A DNA stretch of 33,434 bases from an uncultured Pirellulaceae bacterium (lineage in GTDB: Bacteria; Planctomycetota; Planctomycetia; Pirellulales; Pirellulaceae), in the NCBI GenBank assembly GCA_938036435.1, contig CALHPU010000152.1:1-33434 (forward strand), in the 5' to 3' direction. The number at the start of each line of letters is the position of its first letter. The stretch's first letter is position 1. Positions 1 to 7,150 of the stretch are shown in pieces. The notes under the pieces are model-generated. The model searched no databases. It worked only from the letters and a program-made list of their open reading frames with translations, and was not told the origin of the DNA. A program made the translations under genes and the position numbers.

Positions 1-669
1 CAACTACTACCAATCTCGGCGTTGCAACATCTGATTTTTTGCGAACGGCAGTGCGCGCTGATTCACGTCGAACAACTTTGGGCTGAAAATGTGTTGACCG
101 TCGAAGGCAAGAACCTGCATGAAAAAGTTCACGATGGAGCCTCGGAAACTTCCGGTGATGTGCGGATCGCCAGAAGCCTGTGGCTCAAATCAAATCGACT
201 GGGGCTCATCGGACAGGGTGACGTCGTCGAATTTCATGCTGATGGCACTGTCGCACCCGTCGAATACAAACGCGGAAAACCGAAAAAAGACGCTTCCGAT
301 CGAGTCCAACTTTGTGCGCAGGCAATGTGCCTAGAAGATATGTTGCAGATCCAAATTTCCGGCGGAAGCCTGTTTTACGGAACTCGCAAACGTCGCACCC
401 AAGTCGAATTTGACGATGACTTGCGGGAGTTGACGAAATCGAAAATCGATCGGCTCAGGCAAATGATCGACAACCGTGAAACGCCAACCGCACAGCGAAT
501 GCCAAAATGCGATAAGTGCTCTCTGGTCGAACTTTGCATTCCCGATTCGCAACGCTTTCGCACCGGTGTCGTTGCGTGGAATGACCGACAATTCGAATCC
601 ATCGATAACGATGTCGCTCCGCAAACCGACCCGTTCGAATTGTTTCCTTCGTCGTCAGAACGAACCTAG
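1..669 (+). CDS. cas4: CRISPR-associated Cas4 nuclease, type I-C (5' partial)
   Basis: Cas4 is a RecB-like nuclease that trims prespacers and helps select PAM-proximal ends during spacer acquisition with Cas1-Cas2. The frame is open from base 1, so the true start lies just outside the window; the first residues read QLLPISALQHLIFCERQC, which matches the usual Cas4 N-terminus, so probably only a few residues are missing. Codon 8 is a TTG, but it falls inside the conserved block and is not a likely start. The nuclease core is visible as GDVVEF followed by PVEYKRG (Glu and Lys near visible residues 88-90). Iron-sulphur cysteines are seen in FCERQC and in the C-terminal CDKCSLVELC. The gene ends 13 bp before cas1 and reads in the same direction as cas1, cas2 and the array, as expected for type I-C. 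Identification is secure; the exact start is not visible. Confidence 0.95.
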   Translation, partial: QLLPISALQHLIFCERQCALIHVEQLWAENVLTVEGKNLHEKVHDGASETSGDVRIARSLWLKSNRLGLIGQGDVVEFHADGTVAPVEYKRGKPKKDASDRVQLCAQAMCLEDMLQIQISGGSLFYGTRKRRTQVEFDDDLRELTKSKIDRLRQMIDNRETPTAQRMPKCDKCSLVELCIPDSQRFRTGVVAWNDRQFESIDNDVAPQTDPFELFPSSSERT

Positions 670-682
670 CGCCAGCGATACC

Positions 683-1714
683 ATGAAACGACATCTCAAC
701 ACCCTGTTCGTGACCACAGAAGGAGCCTATCTAAAGAAGGATGGCCAAGCCGTGGTCGTGTCGATTGAAAAACAAAATCGGTTGCGATTGCCGCTGCATA
801 ACTTGGACGGAATCGTTTGCTTCGGCAACATTATGTGCAGTCCAGCGCTGATGGGAGCGGCAGCCAAAGCGGGCGTTTCCCTTTCGTTTCTGACTCCTTA
901 TGGTGGCTTCGTCGCAGCAGTCAACGGTTACTCGCCGGGCAACGTTTTATTGCGACGCGAACAGTATCGCCGCGCCGACGATCCGAAATCGACGCTGCAC
1001 ATCGCGAGACATTTCGTGTCGGCAAAGATCGCCAACAGTCGCAGCGTTTTGCTTCGCGCCGCTCGTGACACCAGCGATTCGGAATCGAAAGTCATCCTGC
1101 AAACAACTGCGAAACGAATGGGTCACGATGTTCGCATTGCTCGAAACGCCAAGACGCTCGATTCACTACGGGGGACTGAGGGCGAAAGTGCCAACACTTA
1201 CTTTTCGGCTTTCAACCGAATGATGTCTCACAGAGTCGAGGGTTTCGATTTCACATGCCGCTCGCGTCGCCCGCCGCTTGATCGGATCAATGCATTACTT
1301 TCGTTTCTCTATTCGATGCTGACTCACGACGCCAGAAGTGCCTGTGAGGCAACAGGACTCGATGCGGCCGTCGGGTTCCTGCATCGAGATCGGCCTGGTC
1401 GTCCGGGTTTGTCTTTGGATCTAATTGAAGAATTTCGTGCGTTTCTTGCGGACAGGATGGCTCTGTCGCTGCTGAACCGAAAGCAGATTCAAGCCAACGA
1501 TTTTGAGGTAACCGAAAGTGGCGCCGTATTGCTCAAAGATAAGCCGCGCAAGCGAGTTTTGGCGGCGTGGCAAAAGCGTAAGCAGGATGTGATCACGCAT
1601 CCGTTTCTAAACGAGCGCACGACCGTTGGGTTGCTGGTCCATTTGCAGGCCCGACTGCTGGCTCGATATTTACGTGGCGACATTGATGACTATCCGCCTT
1701 TTGTTTGGAGATGA
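683..1714 (+). CDS. cas1: CRISPR-associated integrase Cas1, type I-C
   Basis: Cas1 is the integrase of the Cas1-Cas2 complex that inserts new spacers at the leader end of the array. The product is 343 residues, the usual size for type I-C Cas1. The N-terminus MKRHLNTLFVTTEGAYL is typical of the I-C branch. Probable metal-binding residues are Glu166 in GTEGESANTYF, His234 in GFLHRDRPGR and Glu249 or Glu250 in DLIEEFRAFL. The frame is open well upstream of 683, but that stretch overlaps cas4 in another frame and has no Cas1 similarity, so the ATG 13 bp after the cas4 stop was chosen; no clear Shine-Dalgarno precedes it. The stop is 3 bp before the cas2 start, so the three genes form one unit. 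No truncation or missing motif was seen. Confidence 0.96.
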   Translation: MKRHLNTLFVTTEGAYLKKDGQAVVVSIEKQNRLRLPLHNLDGIVCFGNIMCSPALMGAAAKAGVSLSFLTPYGGFVAAVNGYSPGNVLLRREQYRRADDPKSTLHIARHFVSAKIANSRSVLLRAARDTSDSESKVILQTTAKRMGHDVRIARNAKTLDSLRGTEGESANTYFSAFNRMMSHRVEGFDFTCRSRRPPLDRINALLSFLYSMLTHDARSACEATGLDAAVGFLHRDRPGRPGLSLDLIEEFRAFLADRMALSLLNRKQIQANDFEVTESGAVLLKDKPRKRVLAAWQKRKQDVITHPFLNERTTVGLLVHLQARLLARYLRGDIDDYPPFVWR

Positions 1715-1717
1715 CAG

Positions 1718-2008
1718 ATGTATGTACTGGTTTGTTACGATGTGAGCACGACGGATGCAGCAGGAAAGAAACGGCTTCGACAGATAGCAAAGATCTGCTT
1801 GAACTACGGTCAGCGAGTTCAAAATTCTGTTTTTGAGCTGTTGGTCGATCCGGCTCAATGGGCCGAGTGCAAGGCCAAGTTAATCAGCACGTATCGTCCC
1901 GAGAGCGACAGTTTACGTTTTTACTATTTGGGTTCCAACTGGCAGCGTCGCGTCGAGCATGCGGGAGCCAAGCCGAGTATTGATATCGATGGTCCTTTGA
2001 TCATTTAA
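1718..2008 (+). CDS. cas2: CRISPR-associated protein Cas2
   Basis: Cas2 is the small ferredoxin-fold dimer that bridges two Cas1 dimers in the spacer-integration complex. The product is 96 residues, the normal length. It begins [20 protein letters not shown], with the conserved Asp of the first beta strand in YDVST, followed by [20 protein letters not shown], a block characteristic of the family. GGAG at 1707-1710, inside the end of cas1, lies 7 bp from the ATG and serves as ribosome binding site. The stop is followed by the array leader and then repeat 1, the standard I-C arrangement. Confidence 0.97.
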   Translation: MYVLVCYDVSTTDAAGKKRLRQIAKICLNYGQRVQNSVFELLVDPAQWAECKAKLISTYRPESDSLRFYYLGSNWQRRVEHAGAKPSIDIDGPLII

Positions 2009-2201
2009 GGGGTGAATCGTGAAAAGCGAACGTCAAGCGATGGAGATTTTTGGTGAGGTTCGCGATTTCGATATTGCCTTCGGTTCTTTGACAATTGAAT
2101 CATTTATGGATTGGTTGAGCCCGGAGCGACAAGTCACGACTGACTTGGTTCGCGATTCTTCGTCATATGGTGTCGTGAGTGCAACCGTTTATACTACCGC
2201 A
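2009..2201 (+). promoter_or_regulatory. CRISPR leader between cas2 and the array
   Basis: This 193-bp segment separates the cas2 stop from repeat 1 and should contain the array promoter and the signals that direct integration to repeat 1. An exact 11-bp direct repeat, GGTTCGCGATT, occurs at 2057-2067 and 2147-2157, 90 bp apart. TATACT at 2190-2195, 6 bp before repeat 1, resembles a -10 box. TTGACA at 2088-2093 matches a -35 box but has no convincing -10 at normal spacing. The open frame crossing this segment runs into the repeats and is not treated as a gene. The leader role is inferred from position and from the ATTGAAAC end of the repeats. Confidence 0.7.
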
Positions 2202-2494
2202 GTCGCGTCCTCACGGACGCGTGGATTGAAACAGCAATTGCAGGTTGCAGTTTCCTCCGCCGTCGCCGCGTCGCGTCCTCACGGACGCGTGGATTGAAAC
2301 ACAAAGCGATCTACAAGAAGCACGTCGGGTCTCCGTCGCGTCCTCACGGACGCGTGGATTGAAACTGACGAGACCGCCACCGACTGGCGTTGCGGCCTCG
2401 TCGCGTCCTCACGGACGCGTGGATTGAAACTCAGGTCGCTTTGGATAGCTGTCTGGCGTTCCTGTCGCGTCCTCACGGACGCGTGGATTGAAAC
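2202..2494 (+). CRISPR. Type I-C CRISPR array, 5 repeats and 4 spacers
   Basis: Five identical 31-bp repeats lie at 2202-2232, 2270-2300, 2335-2365, 2400-2430 and 2464-2494. Spacers are 2233-2269 (37 bp), 2301-2334 (34), 2366-2399 (34) and 2431-2463 (33). Each repeat contains a perfect 7-bp stem CGCGTCC / GGACGCG around the loop TCAC and ends in TGGATTGAAAC, the 11-nt tag expected for Cas5c-type processing. The ATTGAAAC end lies away from cas2, so the crRNA strand is plus and the leader end is 2202. No repeat carries a mismatch, including the leader-distal one. Spacer targets cannot be determined here. Confidence 0.98.
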
Positions 2495-2709
2495 GGACAA
2501 ATGAGTTGGTGCCGACTACCCAGACTGCTGGTCCTGATCCGTGCAAAACCGGAGGGCTCGCACTCGTACCGCTTCTTTTAAGTCCCTTTGAAGCCAAAGT
2601 AATCGCCACCGGCAAAACCACTGGAAAGAAACTCCGCTTGGTGGAAATCGGGGTTTAGAATACAACCAGAATCCTGATAGGTATACCTTTTCTGTTATGG
2701 AGAAAATTG

Positions 2710-2814
2710 ATGGCCGGTACAAAGGGACTTGGAGGCTGGGTTGGCTTCATCGTGATTATCGGTGGCATAAATTTGCTGAGCTATCTATTCAACTGGGGCT
2801 TCTGGCTGTTCTAA
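2710..2814 (+). CDS. 34-residue single-pass membrane peptide
   Basis: This small gene reads from ATG at 2710 to TAA at 2812-2814. The product starts MAGTKGLGGWVGFIVIIGG and ends INLLSYLFNWGFWLF. A glycine-rich hydrophobic segment covers nearly the whole peptide from about residue 9, and the C-terminus is strongly aromatic (YLF, WGFWLF), as in interfacial membrane anchors. GGAG at 2699-2702 lies 7 bp upstream of the ATG, a well-placed ribosome binding site and one of the better ones in the window. It sits between the CRISPR array and the methyltransferase-like gene, 57 bp before the latter, in the same direction. The family is not recognised and no function is proposed. The clean hydrophobic pattern and ribosome binding site argue that it is translated, but a short open frame by chance cannot be excluded. 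Confidence 0.6.
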   Translation: MAGTKGLGGWVGFIVIIGGINLLSYLFNWGFWLF

Positions 2815-2871
2815 AATTTTGCGGAGGGAAAACACGCTGACCTTTCAAATGTAGGAAATGAGCTTCCGCCT

Positions 2872-3468
2872 ATGGCTGAGTGGAAAATCAAAGATTTGAT
2901 TCTTGCTATCATGTTTGTGTGCTGGGGCGTGGCGAGGTTCGTTAGCTGCCCTGAGGAATTGCGTTTCTCATTTCCCAGGCTGGCGCCGGTGTTATTACAG
3001 TGGTTGGTGGCAGGTTTGTTTCTATTGCGAAGCAAGGCACAGGGTGACGGCGATACATTGGCGCTCTCGGTGACCGCGATCAGTTTGCTGCTGGGCGGGG
3101 TACTCGTTTCATTGCTTCCCGTGAAGCCATGGCCGATGTACGGAGCGACGGTGTTTACGCTCGGGACGGCGCTAACCGTTTTAAGTTTGGGAGCATTGGG
3201 AAGCAGTTTCGCTATTTTTCCAGCGCGGCGGGCGTTAAAGACAGACGGTCCGTATCGATTGATCCGTCATCCGGCCTATTTCGGCGAAACGATCATGCTG
3301 CTGGGCGTCGCTCTGACAGTCGGATCTCTGCTGGGTTGGACGTTGATGGTTGCATCGGTCGTGGCTTTCGTCTTCCGCATTCAGGGCGAAGAGCGTGTTT
3401 GGCAAACCGACGAGTTTGCTGCTTATAGACAGCAAACGCCATGGCGACTAGTGCCCGGCATTTGGTAA
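2872..3468 (+). CDS. Isoprenylcysteine carboxyl methyltransferase-like membrane protein
   Basis: The 198-residue product is an integral membrane protein with about five hydrophobic segments (roughly residues 8-24, 38-53, 64-83, 93-115 and 140-170). The conserved C-terminal block of the ICMT/phospholipid-methyltransferase superfamily is present: GPYRLIRHPAYFGE at 126-139, EER at 173-175, and the terminal YRQQTPWRLVPGIW. In characterised members this block binds S-adenosylmethionine in the membrane plane. Bacterial homologues methylate varied or unknown substrates, so the substrate is not assigned; NnrU-like and isoprenylcysteine-methyltransferase names are both used for this superfamily. The ATG at 2872 fits the start of the first helix. 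Genes on either side give no pathway clue. Confidence 0.8.
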   Translation: MAEWKIKDLILAIMFVCWGVARFVSCPEELRFSFPRLAPVLLQWLVAGLFLLRSKAQGDGDTLALSVTAISLLLGGVLVSLLPVKPWPMYGATVFTLGTALTVLSLGALGSSFAIFPARRALKTDGPYRLIRHPAYFGETIMLLGVALTVGSLLGWTLMVASVVAFVFRIQGEERVWQTDEFAAYRQQTPWRLVPGIW

Positions 3469-3983
3469 TTGATAGGCTTTCTACGCAATGGCCCTTACTT
3501 TGTGGCTCTTCCCGGATTTTAATGGCTGCCTTGGAAATCGAAGTGGGGTTCGCCAGAATTCCAACCGGCTCTTCTTAAGGGAATTCTGGCGAATCCCACT
3601 ACATCCATTTGAAGTGGCTAACTCAACAAGAACTTCGTGCCACTAAGTTCTGGGAAGAACCTCTTATTCTAGGACGCCAGCAACTGCGCTCTCTTTTCGC
3701 GACGGTTGCCTATCAACACGTGCGTTTGCTCATCATGTTGCATTTGGGAAACATACACGCGCGACAACCGGGATAATCCCATCACGAATTTGCTCTTCCC
3801 GCTGAAACCAAGTAGGGGGTCGAGTTGGTCCAACGATTGCAACAGTTGTCAACCGCCGGAGAAACGTTTGGAAAACGCAACACCTTTCTCCTCCCCAAAT
3901 CCTTACTGCTCCCCCTAACGCCCCGCTGATTTTCGGCCGGTCGTTTGTGTTGTCCACCACGAATTCAGTCATTGGAGCCAGTG
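3469..3983. other. Intergenic region with inverted repeats
   Basis: About 515 bp between the methyltransferase-like gene and the RTX protein contain no convincing gene. Besides the large inverted repeat described separately, AGAACTT at 3629-3635 and AAGTTCT at 3645-3651 form a second small hairpin with a 9-nt loop. The stretch 3880-3930 is C-rich. The region presumably includes the promoter of the RTX gene, but no clear -35/-10 pair was seen. Confidence 0.6.
3542..3600. repeat. Inverted repeat, 21-bp arms, 17-nt loop
   Basis: The left arm at 3542-3562 begins AGTGGGGTTCGCCAGAATTC. The right arm at 3580-3600, read as reverse complement, begins AGTGGGATTCGCCAGAATTC. The arms match at 20 of 21 positions and enclose a 17-nt loop (3563-3579). 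It sits after the methyltransferase-like gene and could fold as a long hairpin in RNA or a cruciform in DNA. There is no T-run, so a classic intrinsic terminator is unlikely. A dispersed REP-type intergenic element is the preferred reading, by inference. Confidence 0.8.
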
Positions 3984-5633
3984 ATGAACCTGCCAACGTT
4001 TCTCACATCATTTGCAACAGCGAACAATCCGCTACCACGAACAGGAACGCGGAAAACTCGACGCACAACACAACTCGCCTACCAAAGCTGCGAACCACGG
4101 AAATTGCTGGCGGGAATCGAGTTCCTAGCTGACACAGGACAAGTTCTGATCGGCGGCACCAACGACGCCGATCGATCCATCGTTTGGCAAGTCGATAACA
4201 CGGTAACTGTGACTCAGCAGGGATTTCTAACCCAGCGGTTCGACGCCTCTACAGTTCAATCCATCTTGTTCGTTGGACTGCGCGGCGACGACTATTTCGA
4301 GAACCGGACCTCCATCCCAAGCATTGCTTTTGGTCAGGTTGGAAACGACACATTGATCGGGGGCTCCGGCGCAGACCGTCTATTTGGTAACACCCAAGAC
4401 GACACCATCGACGGCGGCGGTGGGGACGACTTCATTGTCGCAGGCATTGGCGACGACGTCATTAATGGAGGCGATGGCAACGACAGAATTCTGGGTATCC
4501 ACGACAACAACACAATCAACGGCGATGCCGGCAATGATACGATCTTTGGCGGACTGGGTGACGACACGATCTTGGGCGGTTCCGGCAACGACACGCTGGT
4601 TGGCAACAGCGGCAACGACACCATTACCGGCGGAGACGGAAACGAACTGATCTTCGGCGGTGGAGGCGAAGACGAAATCACCGGTGATGCGGGCGACGAT
4701 ATCATATACGGACAAGCAGACGACGACCTAATCTATGGAGGATTAGGCAGTGATATCGTAGCGGGCAACGATGGAGACGACCAACTGCATGGTGAACGAG
4801 GAAACGACAGGGTCGTCGGCGGAGGAGGAATTGATCAGGCCAACTTTTCCGGAAGGATTATATCCTACGAAGTAGAAGAGTCTGGGCCCAACCTGCGTAT
4901 CACTGACACGCGCGGATCCCTTTTCGATCTTTCAGATGTTGCGTTTGGCGTTGAGCAAATTGGTTTTGCGGGCGGCGTACTTTCAGTCGATGCAACACTT
5001 GAAGAGGCCAATGCAGAGCCCCCGTTTACGATTGCTCCAACTGGACCAAGTATCGACGCGGTGATCATCGTCCAACCAATCATTGCCGCCAACTCCAATG
5101 GGAGCAACGTCGCCGAGTTCTTCGGTAACTCACATCAAGAAGCTGAAATCAAATCACTGATCGATCAAATATTCGCTCAGGCGGCCATCGACGTTCAATT
5201 CCTTCCTGCCAAACGCGTCAATAATACGTTTATTAACGTCGGAGGTGGCAGTGGCAGACGTTCCGGCGGTGATCTCAGCCGGATCGTTAATGAGGGTGAT
5301 GCTCAGGGACTGGGTAACCCAGATAGCCGAGTGATTGACATATACTTCGTCGAACGGGTGCCTAATTTCCAAACGGTTTCTGAAAACGCGGCTAATGGCC
5401 TCGCTTTTGTGGGCCGCAGTGGCATTGCCTTTCACGTGGGAGACAATTTGGTGAACACCTCTAACGGCCGCAGATTGATCTCGCGCGTGGCAGCGCACGA
5501 AATCGCCCACAACCTTGGGCTAAGCCATACAGAAGATCCAGACAACTTGCTGGTCGGTAACAGTGCGTCTACCAACCTGACAAGCGCGCAGATCAGTCGA
5601 CTGATCGACAGCCGACTTTCCATTTCCGTTTGA
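3984..5633 (+). CDS. Secreted RTX-repeat protein with C-terminal metzincin zinc motif
   Basis: The product is 549 residues. Residues about 27-44 (RRTTQLAYQSCEPRKLLAG) match the planctomycete extracellular N-terminal motif found on exported proteins of this phylum. From about 120 to 292 there are more than ten nonapeptide repeats of GGxGxDxIx type (GNDTLIGGSGADRL, GDDTILGGSGNDTL), which form calcium-bound beta rolls. A linker follows, then about 150 residues that include HEIAHNLGLSH at 505-515, the extended zinc-binding HExxHxxGxxH of metzincin proteases. The usual Met-turn methionine is not obvious; the following segment reads DPDNLLVGN. The protease motif lies after the RTX block, opposite to serralysins. 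The ATG at 3984 was chosen because GGAG at 3974-3977 precedes it by 6 bp and the planctomycete motif then falls near the N-terminus; the frame opens at 3945. Probable role: extracellular calcium-dependent protease or adhesin; the substrate is unknown. Confidence 0.82.
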   Translation: MNLPTFLTSFATANNPLPRTGTRKTRRTTQLAYQSCEPRKLLAGIEFLADTGQVLIGGTNDADRSIVWQVDNTVTVTQQGFLTQRFDASTVQSILFVGLRGDDYFENRTSIPSIAFGQVGNDTLIGGSGADRLFGNTQDDTIDGGGGDDFIVAGIGDDVINGGDGNDRILGIHDNNTINGDAGNDTIFGGLGDDTILGGSGNDTLVGNSGNDTITGGDGNELIFGGGGEDEITGDAGDDIIYGQADDDLIYGGLGSDIVAGNDGDDQLHGERGNDRVVGGGGIDQANFSGRIISYEVEESGPNLRITDTRGSLFDLSDVAFGVEQIGFAGGVLSVDATLEEANAEPPFTIAPTGPSIDAVIIVQPIIAANSNGSNVAEFFGNSHQEAEIKSLIDQIFAQAAIDVQFLPAKRVNNTFINVGGGSGRRSGGDLSRIVNEGDAQGLGNPDSRVIDIYFVERVPNFQTVSENAANGLAFVGRSGIAFHVGDNLVNTSNGRRLISRVAAHEIAHNLGLSHTEDPDNLLVGNSASTNLTSAQISRLIDSRLSISV

Positions 5634-5692
5634 GCCACTTGCGGAGCGCGACGGGGCTTTATTCCAGAAATTTTTGTAGTCGCCTCTTGAGC

Positions 5693-6565
5693 TTAACCTA
5701 CCGCCAAGTCAAAGATCGTAATCTCAGGCCGTGCCATAAAGCGAACACGATGAGTGTGTCCGATTCCTCGGCTGATGTACAACTTGTGGCCGCCTTGGAT
5801 GTCATAGCTGCCCGAGACGTAGCGTTTATTGGCAACCGGTATCACAGGCGCTCCCACCAAAGGAAAAGTACACTGACCACCGTGAGTATGACCGCACAGC
5901 ACCCAACTCTGATAGTTGTCCCAAATCGGTAGATCGACCGTATCGGGATTGTGGCTCAAAACAATCGATGGCAGTGACGCTAACGATTCGATCGCCAACG
6001 CCGCTGACTCTCTGTCAAATCCACCGAACCAGAAATCTCTCAGCCCCGCCACATGCAGCCCGCCAAGATCGATGGACTGGTCGAGCAACAAATTTAAATC
6101 AGCGCGCTCAAACAGGTCGACCAACTGTCTTGAGTTGTTGGCGTATTGTGTAAGTTCGCTTTGCTGGCAACCAAAATCATGGTTGCCCAACACGCAGGCG
6201 GTGCCGATGCTGCCACGTGGAAACTCTTTCAAAAACGGTTCAGCCTTTCGCATATGCCAATCGGAAGGGCTATCGAGAAAATCGCCAGTGAAGAAAACGA
6301 AGTCTGGACTCAAAGACTTGATATAATCAAATTGTGCTTTTAGATAATCATCACCAACTCGTGAGCCAATATGCAGGTCGCTGATCTGCACCGCAATTTT
6401 GCCCGCCAAAGAATCCGGTAGATTGGGAACGGGAAGTTGGCTACGTTCGACCGACACCCAACGCGGCTCCACGCCGACTGCGTACACGGCCGTCGCAACA
6501 GCAGCTACCGCGGTTCGCCGAAGAAACTTCCGTCGAGAGATTGGTGGTGAGACGATTCTATTCAT
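5693..6565 (-). CDS. Tat-exported metallophosphoesterase (YkuE/YaeI-like)
   Basis: The 290-residue product carries a twin-arginine signal, SRRKFLRRTAVAAVATAVYA, at residues 10-29, so it is probably exported folded. The calcineurin-like dimetal motifs are complete: DLH at 63-65, GD at 94-95, GNHD at 127-130, SHNPD further on, and GHTHGGQ near the C-terminal third. This set and order fit the YkuE/YaeI branch, whose members hydrolyse phosphodiester or pyrophosphate bonds, for example in lipid precursors; the actual substrate is not determined here. The frame is open up to 6772, but the ATG at 6565 places the Tat motif at the N-terminus, so the longer form is rejected. The gene converges with the RTX gene, whose stop is 59 bp away. 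Confidence 0.9.
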   Translation of the reverse strand: MNRIVSPPISRRKFLRRTAVAAVATAVYAVGVEPRWVSVERSQLPVPNLPDSLAGKIAVQISDLHIGSRVGDDYLKAQFDYIKSLSPDFVFFTGDFLDSPSDWHMRKAEPFLKEFPRGSIGTACVLGNHDFGCQQSELTQYANNSRQLVDLFERADLNLLLDQSIDLGGLHVAGLRDFWFGGFDRESAALAIESLASLPSIVLSHNPDTVDLPIWDNYQSWVLCGHTHGGQCTFPLVGAPVIPVANKRYVSGSYDIQGGHKLYISRGIGHTHRVRFMARPEITIFDLAVG

Positions 6566-6870
6566 GAAATAGCTTGGGTGACTGGAATATCCGGGATATC
6601 GAAAATCGGGATTTTTGGGTTCCAAACGAAGTTTATATTTTAGTTGCCTTTTTATTATCGGCACCCCGCAAGCCAAAAGAATGTGACCTCTCAAACCGCC
6701 ATCAGAGTGACACTCTCCAGCAAGACTTGCCACGCAATCACTCGGCCTATCCGGACCGATAAATGCAGTCATTCTTACGCTTTCATGCTATCAACATTCG
6801 CCCTTTTGCCGTGACAGCGATTCTGCTACGGTCCTCCGAGGAGTGTGTTTTTGCAAAGAAACATGGATGT
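6566..6870. other. Intergenic region, nothing recognised
   Basis: About 305 bp lie between the start of the phosphoesterase gene and the stop of the upstream zinc-ribbon gene, both on the minus strand. The open frames here show no family resemblance, no hydrophobic segment of note and no good ribosome binding site. No hairpin followed by a T-run was found. It probably holds the phosphoesterase promoter. Confidence 0.5.
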
Positions 6871-7086
6871 TTATCGAGCAAAAACATACTGCAGCAACCA
6901 GGTTGCGATCAGGACAACCGCCACCAAAGCCACCCATTTAGAAGGGTGATTTCGGAAATCGGCGTCGGACAAATAGTGTCCACAGCCGGTACATTGAGGC
7001 GCGTCCTTGTAAACAGGTTGCTGACAAACAGGGCAGGGGACCGTCGGGTCTTCTAGATCCTGATCATAAAATTCGTCTTCATCCAT
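6871..7086 (-). CDS. Small zinc-ribbon membrane protein
   Basis: The 71-residue product has three parts. An acidic N-terminus (MDEDEFYDQDLEDP) is followed by a zinc ribbon with two knuckles, CPVC and CTGCGHYL, and then by one C-terminal transmembrane helix (WVALVAVVLIATWLLQYVF). Such tail-anchored ribbons occur as stand-alone small proteins in many bacteria, and their function is generally unknown. The acidic start and paired CxxC motifs make chance coding very unlikely. It is transcribed divergently from the LysM/YkuD gene, with only 64 bp between the two starts, so the two may share a regulatory region. Confidence 0.8.
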   Translation of the reverse strand: MDEDEFYDQDLEDPTVPCPVCQQPVYKDAPQCTGCGHYLSDADFRNHPSKWVALVAVVLIATWLLQYVFAR

Positions 7087-7113
7087 CGTAGGCGAACCAA
7101 AAATAGTTAAACG

Positions 7114-7131
7114 TTCGATTTTAAAATTCGA
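7114..7131. promoter_or_regulatory. AT-rich imperfect dyad in divergent promoter region
   Basis: TTCGATTTTAAAATTCGA lies in the 64-bp gap between two divergent start codons. The TTTTAAAA core is a perfect palindrome and the flanking TCGA words are symmetric apart from a one-base offset. It could be an operator or part of either promoter. This is a weak call from sequence symmetry alone. Confidence 0.25.
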
Positions 7132-7150
7132 GTCACGGAGGACTCACAAA

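Noticed and set aside
2088..2093. Perfect TTGACA as -35 box of an array promoter
   Set aside because: No acceptable -10 sequence lies 15-19 bp downstream, so a full promoter cannot be claimed.
2019..2297. Open frame over the CRISPR leader and first repeats (92 codons)
   Set aside because: It reads through repeats 1 and 2 and has no family signal; the segment is in leader position.
4334..4705. Pro/Ser-rich minus-strand frame within the RTX gene
   Set aside because: It is the complement of the Gly/Asp repeat codons, so its low complexity is a by-product.
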